A DNA stretch of 64,000 nt from Edaphochlamys debaryana (taxonomy: Eukaryota; Chlorophyta; Chlorophyceae; Chlamydomonadales): positions 62,001-126,000 of the forward strand of contig JAEHOE010000183.1 of NCBI GenBank assembly GCA_016858145.1, in the 5' to 3' direction. The translations under genes and the position numbers were made by a program. Below are positions 12,371 through 21,693 of this stretch, piece by piece (positions within the stretch are counted from its first letter, which is position 1; each line of letters opens with the position of its first letter). Below the pieces are notes generated by a model. It did no database searches. It saw nothing but the letters and a program-made list of their open reading frames with translations, and was not told where the DNA came from.

Positions 12371-14582
12371 AAAGTCTCCGCCAGCTCCTGGATCTCGGGC
12401 GGGCGCTGGAAGGTCATGCGTACGCTGCTGGTGTACTCGTCTATGAGATCCCGTAGCGCGCGGCAGGCTTGCCGAGCGGGCTTGCGGTAGCTGCCCCATC
12501 GCAGCTCCCTGAACAGCGTGTGGTGCGCCAAACTCGGCAGGATGCGCAGCAGGTCGCCAAGAGTGCAGCTGGCTGGGGCGCGCTGCTGGGTCGCCATTCT
12601 GAGGCGTTCCTGACGAACCTGACCCGTCGGCAAGGGGAGGACGAAGAGTTGTGAGGTAGAGGAGCCTCTGGGTCCAGCTGAGGATGGTGCGGGCGATGCG
12701 TGGCGCATCGGCGACCGGGGCCAAGAGGCGTCCGGTCTTTGACCAGGGCCGCTGGCTGGAGCGGAGGCCCAACTGCGCCAGCGTCAGCCTCATTGTCGAC
12801 AAGGAGAACCAGAGCGCGCTGGTGGTGCCCTTTGCCACAGCAAGCGCGGAGGCCTGCCAGGGAATCACACAGCTGGTGATCAAGTGCGTCGAGCATTACG
12901 CTCCTCCCCTTCCCGGAGCCATTCTGCTGGGCATCACAGCCCGCCTGCCCTGCCTCACCAGCCTGGAGCTCGACGCTAACCCGCCAGACCCGATCAGTGC
13001 CCTCGAAAGACACCTGGCTTCACAAGCGCTGTCGCTCCTGCCCAGCCTCACCAACCTCACCGTCCACAACTCCAACTACGTGCCCCTCATCCCAGACTGC
13101 CTGGCGGGCCGCCTGACGCAGCTCTGGGTCAGCGCACAAAGTGAACCCGGTAGCCGGCCGTCGACCAAGGTCCTCGCAATGGCCCTCTCCAAGATGACCG
13201 CGGCAAAGCAGGTGCTCTTTGACATCTCCCTGGGGTGCTCGTTCTGGCCAGAGGGTGTGCGGCGGCTGCTGGATGCGGTGCCCCAGCAGGGGCAGCTGCA
13301 GCTGCTGCAGCTCTACCCCGTGGCTGGAACCACGATCGAGCTCTGCTGCGGCTTCGTTGACAACCGCCTCGACACCGTCGAATAGAGCAATGATGAGGAC
13401 TACGAGTCGCCGTACAGCGAGATCTCAGACTACCGCAGTACGGCGGTCCTGCCCAGCCGTGTCTTGGGGCCCCGGCTGCGGCTGCTGGTGCTCAAGAACC
13501 TTGAGGCTAACGAGGAGCCGCCCGTCCCCGACCCCGCATCGGAGCTCTACGCGCGCTGCGATGAGGTTGACCTGGTGGAGCTGAAGGGCTGTGAGCATGC
13601 GAGCGCCATGGAGTCCTACGTACGGATGTTTGGAATTCCCCGGCAGCTTGCGAGGGACGCGGGTCTTGATGGCACCGACTGCATCTTCATGCGGAGGACC
13701 GACGAGGAGAGCCAGAGCGCCGGTGGGGCTAGCGATTGCGAGCCTGGCGGCAGCAGTTCTAGCAGCGGGGGCAGAGGTGCAGGCGCTGGCACAAAGTACA
13801 CAAAGCCTCCGCTGGTGGTACTGCCAGCGCCGGAGGTGTCCCGCCGAGCAGTGGAGCGCATGGCCAGCGCTCCCGCTCAGGGCGACGGGCGTGACTGCAT
13901 TCTCCTCCGCGGTCCGTTCGTGCGGGGCATCATGGCCGCCCCGCCGGCCCTCAGGGGCTGGCTCCAGCAGGTCAGCGCCGACGCAACGGGGAAGCGGCTT
14001 GAGCGGTACTTCCCGCTGCCCTCCGCGGGCGCCGTGGTGCTTGAGTGCACCAGTTGCGAGGGGGCGAAGGCCGTGGCGGCGGCGGCACGGCGGCTGGGCG
14101 AGGCTGTCAATAAGGACGGCGGTGGCGTGGCGTTGGTCGAGGCGGTGCACAGCGAGCGGTCGTGGCAAGAGTACATCGTACAGGTGAGCCTGAAGCAGTC
14201 CTGCAGCGGGGGCCGCAGCGCAGTCCTGTGTGACTAGGCCACTATGCTTCCGTGCAGCTGCCATTAGTTCCCTGTAGCGACAGGCATGCGGCAGCGCACC
14301 TAGTAATCCTAGTCTGCCCTCCCACCCTACTGTCCAGTGCCCCTGTGATCGTTAGACCGTGTACCCAACGCATTCCTTGCTCCCTCCGCACCACCGCAGG
14401 TTCTCCAGGCCCTGTGGGACGGCGAGGGCGAGGGCAGCGCCGAAGCTGAGGCCGTCGGGGCCGAGGCGGCGGGCGGTGCTGCTCAGAGCGAGCTGGAGCG
14501 CTTGCGGTGCCTGCTGGAGACGTGGGAGGGGCTGCGGGCCATGCCCGCTGCGGTGAAGCTGGAGCCGCTCCCGGCGTCATAG
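12371..14582 (+). pseudogene. F-box-like/leucine-rich protein, array copy 4, broken by inversion and nonsense
   Basis: The 5' part lies on the minus strand: ATG at 12594-12596 (complement) reads MATQQRAPASCTLGDLLRIL, continues through CRALRDLIDEYT and stops matching the family near 12370, after EIQELAET. The plus strand takes over at 12738 with FDQGRWLERRPNC, exactly where the family continues. Turning 12371-12737 round would join these two parts. Downstream the frame is open except for one TAG at 13383-13385, where the paralogues have TGG (E-W-S). Exon 1 then reaches its normal end at 14183 (GTGAGC donor). Exon 2 is intact at 14400-14582, with VLQALWDGEGE and ending in TAG. The remaining frame, splice sites and motifs are well preserved, so the loss looks recent. 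Confidence 0.85.
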
Positions 14583-15362
14583 ACGAGGGAGTTGACCCGG
14601 TGCACATCCGCAGGGCGGAGCTGAACGTCGACGGGGGGTCTGGGGAATCTGTGATGATGGCATACATACTAACAACTCATCGGCAGACCGGGGTGCTGGG
14701 GCAAGAAATTTGTGCTGGTAGGTGGCTCCTGGTAGGTGGCTCCTGGGCCTGCTGGAGTGGACCGCAGGGACCTGCGCTCGCTTGGGCCTGTGCATCGGCC
14801 GCTGTGCTAGCCGCCAGCCGCAGCGGCCGATGCAAGGTAGCCAGCGGCAAGCCTGGGCGTGCGCCTAGTTTGGTACTGGTTTGATAATGTATGGTTTAAG
14901 AATTACTGGTGAGCATGAGCGTTATTGGTGACCAGCGAGCTGAGGAGAGCAGTAAGCATTGAAAGGCTGGTGGCTGGGACGACGCTTTTCCCCGGCTCTT
15001 TGGAGAGCCCTGTCCCGCTATTCCTCAAGTTCCTGCTGTCTGGGCGAGAGGATGCACGTGTGTGCCCGGGCTATGTGTGCTTGAGGATAGCGCCCATGGC
15101 CAGGGGACGGCTCGTGTTCCGGTCGTAGTGTGTTACAGTGGCAGTCTCCTCGGCCTGATGGTGCTCTGCCAGCACACAACCATCAGGGTCAGCGACCCAC
15201 AACGCATATACCGTTCGGCTCGTGTTCCGGGACTACTAGGAGGGCCATGGCCTGCGCTTTCCATTAATTGAATGGATGATTCATCTGCCAATCCTGCAGC
15301 CAACATTGTATAGTACGGCGGACCTGAACTACTATTTGCGTCCCTGCGCTTGTGCTATCTGC
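14583..15362. other. Intergenic region between the pseudogene and the LPMO gene
   Basis: No supported gene. Short direct repeats occur at 14720-14750 (GGTAGGTGGCTCCTG twice). The minus-strand gene to the right has a TGTAA (TTACA on plus) at 15133-15137. Confidence 0.5.
15133..15137 (-). terminator. Poly(A) signal TGTAA of the LPMO-lectin gene
   Basis: TTACA on the plus strand reads TGTAA on the minus strand, 226 bases past the stop codon at 15363. TGTAA is the usual green-algal signal. Confidence 0.5.
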
Positions 15363-18300
15363 CTAGGGCGCCATGGCGAACCACTGCGCACGGCTGTCGT
15401 TGCAGCCCCAGATGTGGACGCGCGCGCCGTTGTCCGGGTTGGAGGACTGCACGTCCATGCACATGCTCCAGGCGCTGACGGGGCGGATGGTGTAGCCGTT
15501 ACCGGCGCTGGACCACGCAAAGCCCCAGAGCTGGTTGGTCGATCCGTTGCACCAGGTGATGATGATGTCGGTCCCTGAACTAGTGAAGGCGTTGTTGCGA
15601 ACCGCCAGGCACAGGTTGGTGCCGCTGGACTTGATGTAGTACCTGCACACGAGTACGGCATGTACGGCAGCGTGGGTCTAATTGGGTTACAGACCCTGAT
15701 CAATCTGGGCAAGTGAGGGGGACAGACGACAGCGTTCGTGCGGCGCTTGTTGGCTGGGCAGGAGGCAGGGAAGACACTACGGGCTGCTGATGAGCGTCAG
15801 TAACCTGCCGTCGCGCCCATGCCCTGGCCGGTGCCTACCTTCCGTTGCCGCTGTTCTCGAGGTACCAGCGCTGGGCTCCAGAGCGGTTGCACTCCCACTG
15901 CTGCAGGGCAGCGCCGTCGACCTTGGGTTGGGGCGGGGTTGAAGCGGGGTGGAGGGCGGAGTTCAGGGGCGATGCGGGATGCGTGGGCTGGAATGTCAGG
16001 GACGACGCACGGGGCACGGGTACGAGGTTGCAGTGGGGACCCACCCCTCGGACCCACGGCACCCACCCGCTTGATGCGGTATGCCGTGCAAAGCGCGCTT
16101 CAGCAATACCAGCTCCCCGGCCCGCGCGCAAGCACTGACCTTGTTGCTCCATGGCACGTCAACGCAGCCGCGGCGGTTGGTCCCGGTGCCGATGGAGACA
16201 GTCACACCGTGGGCGGGGCCGATTGCTGCGCACGGAAGGGGCCGGGGGCGGCGAGGCTTGGGTTGAGGCCACCGGTACACTACATCTGGCACTCATCAGT
16301 AATAACAGCAGCCCAAGCACGGCAAGGCAAGGGTAAGGCATGCACACGTACGGCCCTGCCCAAATGACCGGGCCGTACGGTACGGCACTCACGCTGCTGG
16401 TTTCGCTTGTAGAAGCACGTGCTTTGGGCGCCCCCGTTGGCCAGGGTGTGCTTGATCCAACCGTTGCTGTTGAAGCCGCGGCACCAGGGGCTGAGGTTGC
16501 AGGCGGGGGTGGCGGAGGACGTGGAGGTCCCCGACTGCATGATGTCATTGCCGTTGAAGTCTGAGGGCGGTGGTGAGGGGGGAGGGGGGCCAGCACAGAT
16601 AGACTAGATAGACACCCCGAGGCCCGTGCGTCATGCACCACGGACCACGCTCACCATAGCTTGCCGTCGATGTGTAGCCGGAGACTGACGGGCACGAGCC
16701 TCCGTCGCCGCCGCCGCCACCAGAGCTCGGCGTGATGCGGATATCGGCGCAGTCACGGAAGATCTGCGCACGAGGTCGATGCACGTTGACTCATCCTAGC
16801 CGAGGGCGAGGTGCGTGCTTTGCATGCCCTCGGGGCCCGATCTCGGCTTCGTCAGGCGTTGTCATTGCATGACGCATCCCCGCCCGTCAGTCCCACCCAC
16901 CCACCTCCGTCCTGGGGGTCGACCCCGACCCGACCATAGTCGAGGCCATGGAGGTGCAGGCGTCGAGCCACGTCTGGCCCGTGACGGGGTTGCTGCGGGA
17001 GGAGTAGGCGCCGCCGCACTCAGCCGAGGAGCAGGGGTCGATGCAGGAATTGGCGGTGCGGTAGACCATCTGCGCGCGGGGGACGGAGCCGGGAGCCGGA
17101 GGGGATGACGGGAGGGAGGAGCGACGTGTTGCGGCGGCATGCTGCACAGTGCCGTACGGCGGACGCCAAGGTGCGTGCCTGGATCTACCCGCCGCCGAGC
17201 AAAGAGAGGGGAAGAGGTGCCGTGCAGACCACGCTGGCGCCATGGCGTGGCAACAGAACCGACACCGCCCCCACGCACCTGCAGGACGCAGCCGCCGTCG
17301 CAGGACACGCCAGCCGGCAGCCTCCAGCGGGTCGTGAAGGTGGTGGAGATTACGTTGCCGGCCGCATCGGCGTAGCGGCCGGAGGTGATCCACCAGCGCT
17401 GGTAGCCGGTGTCAGCGCTGCGTGCGGGGGTGGGACGAGTGGCATGGCACGGCAGACGCGGATGAGTCAGGCAAGCGCAATGAGGGCAAGGCATGTACGG
17501 CAGGGAGGGGCGTGGCAGTACACTCCGGGGGGAGGTGGGGTGACGAGCGAGCGGCATCGTGTGCGCGGGGGCGGAAGCGTGCGTGCAGTGGATCCCAGGG
17601 AATGGTACGCAGTATGCAGACGAACGACTTCCTGCGCCCGAGGCTCACTTGGTGAGGATGTTGCCGGCGAAGCACTCCTGGGTCGGGTTGGTGCGCGTGG
17701 AGGGGCACAGGCGCATGCCCAGCCAGCCGCCGTGGTTGACCGTGATGCGGTGCTTGATCGTGATGACGGAGCCCGCGGAGTAGGTGGCTGCGAGGGAGGG
17801 ACGGAGCAGGGGGCCGGTAGCACAGGGTCAGGGGGGCACGGAAGGACGGGGGCCGCTCGACGAGGCTGAGCGCGGGGTGCGTGCAGGGCGGTTGGCTGGA
17901 CAGCATGGCCGCAAGGACTCAGGTGCATTAACTCACTCCACGGCCGACGGCCGTAGTGTCCCAAGGCAAGCCTGTGAGCGCACCCCTCCCGCACCACCAG
18001 CACGCACCCTGGATGCTGCTGGTCTTGCCGCGGATGTTGAGGTCCCCCACGTCCTGGTGCGGGTCGCCACACACTGCGGCAGCGGCAGCGGCAGGACACG
18101 GGCGGGAAAGCGCGTGAGGAATGAAGCACCGGCGCCGAGGGCGAAGCACAGCGAGGAAGCGTTCTGTCGGGCACGATCTGTGTGGTGGGCCCCGAGACTG
18201 CCACCCACGGATAACGCTACGGGGGGTAGTGAGTAAGGCGTGCCCCTCACCGTCGGCTTGGTCGTTGAGGAAGCCGCCGTCGCTGTAGTAGCGCCTCGGG

Positions 18301-18765
18301 CTCCCAATGCCGTTCCCTGCGGTGGGTGCCGGAGCAGGGCGGGCGCCGCGAGGTCGAGGCAGTGCACCCAGAGTGCACCAAGCCGGGCACAGCCCGGCCA
18401 GAGCGAGTGAGCGTGTTGCCCTGCGCCGCACCGCCTCGCCCACACCCACGCGGAGGAACGCTCAAGAGATCGATAGGGTGTGCGCCCTAAGTAGCAGAGT
18501 GGGAAGCCCAAAGGGTGTGTGTCACTCTTGGCTGCTTACCTCCCGCGGCCTCCCATTCCTGGTATCCGAGGGCCCTCGCACGAGACAGCGGGGACTCGAG
18601 GAAGCCGTGCGCGTGGCATCCATCAATGGCGAGAACGGCTAGGACGGCCGTGGCCAGCACCAGCGCCCTGCAACCACGTCATTGCGTCACAATGTGAAGG
18701 AAGCTTCAAAAGGCAGGGTCGGCCCTTGCGCGCACTCACTTGCAGGCGCGAAGCGTTGTAGGCAT
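15363..18765 (-). CDS. Secreted LPMO-like protein with C-terminal ricin-B-type lectin domain
   Basis: Twelve phase-consistent exons: 18740-18765, 18540-18667, 18251-18316, 18008-18073, 17649-17787, 17279-17417, 16905-17069, 16655-16763, 16393-16560, 16140-16225, 15839-15921 and 15363-15642. They give 484 residues. The signal peptide (residues 1-28, hydrophobic core ALVLATAVLAVLA, end DGCHA) is split by intron 1; cleavage would expose His29 (HGF). LPMOs bind copper with the N-terminal His plus an internal His, here probably His114 in NHGGW. Family-like stretches are CGDP, GSVITI, LGMRLCP, RWRLPAGVSCDGGCVLQ, TANSC and FRDCADIRI, whose Phe245 could be the axial ligand. Residues 280-335 are Cys-rich and apple/PAN-like. 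Residues 336-484 form a ricin-B beta-trefoil (CVDVPW, QRWYLE, CMDVQ, QWF). The likely role is oxidative attack on a wall polysaccharide. The AA15 family is favoured but not proven. Confidence 0.85.
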
Positions 18766-18800
18766 GTCGGTGTCGCAATAGCCGATCCTTCCGCGCGCAG

Positions 18801-19060
18801 TAGCTGGACAACTACAAGATTGAATGGCGATATCGAGCACTGAAGCTGACTGGCTCTCAAGGCGAGAAATCAACGCCGGCGGTACAATGAGCCGGAAGCA
18901 GCCTGGGCCTGGGGCCCAGGTGGCGGTCCTGGGCGGCCCACCCCAATAGCTAGACAACTACAAACGTCAGCGACGATGTCGAGCACTGAAGCTGGGTGGG
19001 CTATTTAGGCGAGAACGCGGCGCCAGAGGTACAAGCAGCCGCTGGACCTGGGCTGGGCCG
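18801..19060 (-). promoter_or_regulatory. Tandemly duplicated segment upstream of the LPMO gene
   Basis: Two imperfect direct copies, about 115 bp each and 145 bp apart, start at 18801 (TAGCTGGACAACTACAA) and 18946 (TAGCTAGACAACTACAA). Both contain TCGAGCACTGAAGCTG, a GGCGAGAA motif and a final CCTGGGC. They lie 36-295 bases upstream of the ATG, where a promoter is expected. A regulatory role is inferred from position only. Confidence 0.6.
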
Positions 19061-19646
19061 GTCCGGGCCCACCGGGCCCGACCGACCGGCCCGGCGCTCG
19101 CAGGCGGGGCGCAGGCGGGGCGCAGGCGGGCCGGCCCTGACCGGCCCGCCTCCGCCTAAATCACCCGTTCGTGCCCAGCCTGCGCTTCTTGCTTCTCGCT
19201 ACTACACGCGTGCGGCTTATCGCTGGCCCGCATCCACCCGTTGACCGGTTCCAGACACCTACCCGGAGCCCCGGACGCTTGGCCTGCCCCGAGTGGAACC
19301 GGTCGCCGCTGCAGCAAGCCCCTCCCATTGAGCTACCCATTTTCCGTTCTTCACAATTGGTTCAACAGTCTAAGTGCCACCGCTCCTATTTACGCTAGGT
19401 TAGACAAACGCCCGCCACACGTCATAAGGACACGTCACACACACCTGCAACAGCCAACTGAGCTAACGACCCCACTCACCCCTGCTTGCCCACAGGTCTG
19501 CGTAGTCTGCGACACACGCCCTACGCCCGCAACAAGGCGCTTCGCGCTACGTCGATGTCTTCTACCCCTGCTTGCCTGCACTCACACCCAGTACCGCTGG
19601 TCGCCCTAGGCCCATGGCACTGGCGCTCTTGGCTTGGCTCCCGGAA

Positions 19647-19677
19647 GCCACCCATCCTGCAGCGCAGGATGGGTGGC
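19647..19677. repeat. Perfect 14-bp-stem hairpin
   Basis: GCCACCCATCCTGC and GCAGGATGGGTGGC are exact complements around the 3-base loop AGC. A partial third copy (CCCATCCTGCAGCGC) lies at 19709-19723. No gene is assigned to it. Confidence 0.8.
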
Positions 19678-21266
19678 AGCGCAGCGCTGCATAGCGCTTT
19701 GCTTTAAACCCATCCTGCAGCGCGCACACAAAGCTGACGCCAGCAACCGCCAAGACAACCACCAAGCGCAAACACGTACCGGCCATGATGACTAAGGCTT
19801 TGCCGGCGGAAGGTGGGGGCGTGTACGGCTCGGAGTGGAACCGTCTGTACTTGGCCTCGGCGTCCTTCCGCGCGAGGAGACATGACGCAATCCGTACATG
19901 ACACGTTCATCGCCACGGATAAGCCGTCCTATTCCCGCCAGGACAGCAAGCAAGCAGGGCGGGATTTATAACAGGATCTCCACTCTTCAGCCCTCCCTGG
20001 GTGCGCAACGCCTTCCCCCATCCTGGGGAAACCTTGAGTCTTCGACGTGCAGTTACCGGGGCAACTTACTTGCGGCTCCCGGCGGCACCCTCAAGACCCC
20101 TGGGCCCACCACATATCAAGCTCGACAGCTTACAAACCCACAACGTCCTCTCCCTCAATCCACCGCAACACGCATCCCCCCTTTGACATCAATCCACCCC
20201 CTGCACATCCCGTCCTGCCATGCGCCGGGGAAGTTTCAAACAGCGTGCCGCGCCTCCCCCCCAGTCCCAGTCTCTTGGCCGGCTGTCATCACTGGGGAGC
20301 TCAGCGGAGCCCGGACATGTAGCAAACAGGCATGACGCTTCGCCCTCGCCGCCCCACCACCGGCAGCCCCGGCCCTCGCCTCCGTGCCTGGCGCCCAGCC
20401 CGTCGTCCCCACCCGGCCACCCCTCGGGCCCCAGCCCTCCTGCCTCCGTGACTGTGCCTGCGGCTATGCCGCCCTCCCCCGACCGCCGCGCTCAGCCAAA
20501 CGCCTCAGGCCCGACCCTCAGCGGCACACGCCTCGCACGTCCCAGTCGCCTCGGCACGCTCGCACGGCTCCTCGACTTCGCCGCCCACCAGCTCGAGCTA
20601 CCCAGCCAGCGCGTCCAGCCATGCGCAGCTCCGTAACCACAGCTTCGACCGGTCGGTGCGGCCAGCGTCTACGAGCGCAGCTGCCTCCGACTACGCTACT
20701 ACTTCCACTGCACACCCACGTATCGCCTCCCCGCTCCCGGCTCCCCGCTCCCGCTGGCCTCCTTCTGGGCACTCGTATTGCCCTAGGTCCCAAAACCAAC
20801 CTTTCTCCCGCCGCTTCACGTAGCTCCTAGACGCACGGGCCGGGTTTCGGGACGGGGTATCTTCGTCGAAGCATCTTCCGCCCACCACGTACGGCAGCAC
20901 GGAGCTCGCAGCCTTCAGGCGGCGCGCCGCAGCCGGCCTCTTTCCCCCAGCTCGCACTTGCACACACCGCACTTTACGGTCGTTTAGGTCTGCAGCTGAC
21001 ACGTCGACTTCGTCTCTACCGCCTGCAGGTGAGCGCTCGCGCACGATGACCATAGACGACGGCACGCTTCACGGCTGGGGGCTTCTTCAAGCGGCTCAGG
21101 AAAGTGCTATTCGCGCCTGTCTCCCATAGGACCTATATCAGCCTGCTAGACGTACCCGGCACAGCTCTACACCGTCACCAGCAACAGCATGCCGGTTACT
21201 CTAGCATAGCCGTTCTCAGCCGCATCCCCGACTACATCTGCTGCGCATTACGCTCCGTGTAGTGCT

Positions 21267-21306
21267 AGATAGCCCTGTTGCTAGTGCACTGTATGGAGGC
21301 TATGCC
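21267..21306 (-). repeat. Dispersed 40-bp repeat, copy 2 (inverted)
   Basis: This is the reverse complement of 7934-7973 with about two mismatches; it begins AGATAGCCCTGTTGC on the plus strand. No reading frame or neighbouring gene explains the conservation. Confidence 0.7.
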
Positions 21307-21693
21307 CCCCCCCCCAGTCCCCGGCGGCTACCTTTGCTGGCGCTGGGCACCACCTCCCTTCGAGCACTCCTGCCTCTGAGCTGCCTCGCTCACGCCCAAC
21401 CGCTGCGGCGCCCTTCACCGCCTCACTTGGTCCGGCCCGGGCAACCATCCAGAAGCACCATGATCGCCGCTCCCAGACCGCCCACATTACCCAGGGCACT
21501 ACGCGAACTGCTTTCCTCGCGCCTCACTGGATCCAGCCTGGATCCAACATGGATCCTGCCGTCATGCGAGCGCTGTCGGTGCCCGACACGAGTCAGCCTG
21601 GGCCCCAGAGGAGGGCAGGGAGGGGTACAGCCGGCTGGGGCGGTGCTGCTGCTGTACGGCAGGTACGGGTCCGTACGACAGATGACGCCAGCG

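Larger units (their letters stand above)
19061..21693. other. Gene-poor region between the LPMO gene and symplekin
   Basis: No gene is supported in 2.6 kb. At 19097-19130 a CAGGCGGGGCG unit is repeated about three times. A perfect hairpin sits at 19647-19677. The stretch 20100-20800 is C-rich on plus and yields Pro/Ser-rich open frames without recognisable domains. The distal copy of the 40-bp dispersed repeat is at 21267-21306. The 3' UTR of symplekin (minus strand) must lie within this interval, but no TGTAA was found close to its stop; the nearest TTACA on plus is near 20129. Confidence 0.45.

Noticed and set aside
17937..18007. Extension of LPMO exon 4 through GACWWCGRGALTG to a GTGAGT donor
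   Set aside because: That donor leaves phase 0, which does not fit the next exon. The GTGCGT donor at 18007 gives phase 1 and a continuous SSIQATYSAGSV as expected for the family.
19898..20830. Pro/Ser-rich open frames on the plus strand
   Set aside because: No domain, no conserved motif and no convincing splice structure; C-rich DNA yields such frames by chance.
20691..21065. 124-codon minus-strand frame downstream of symplekin
   Set aside because: No recognisable motif, and it lies where the symplekin 3' UTR is expected.
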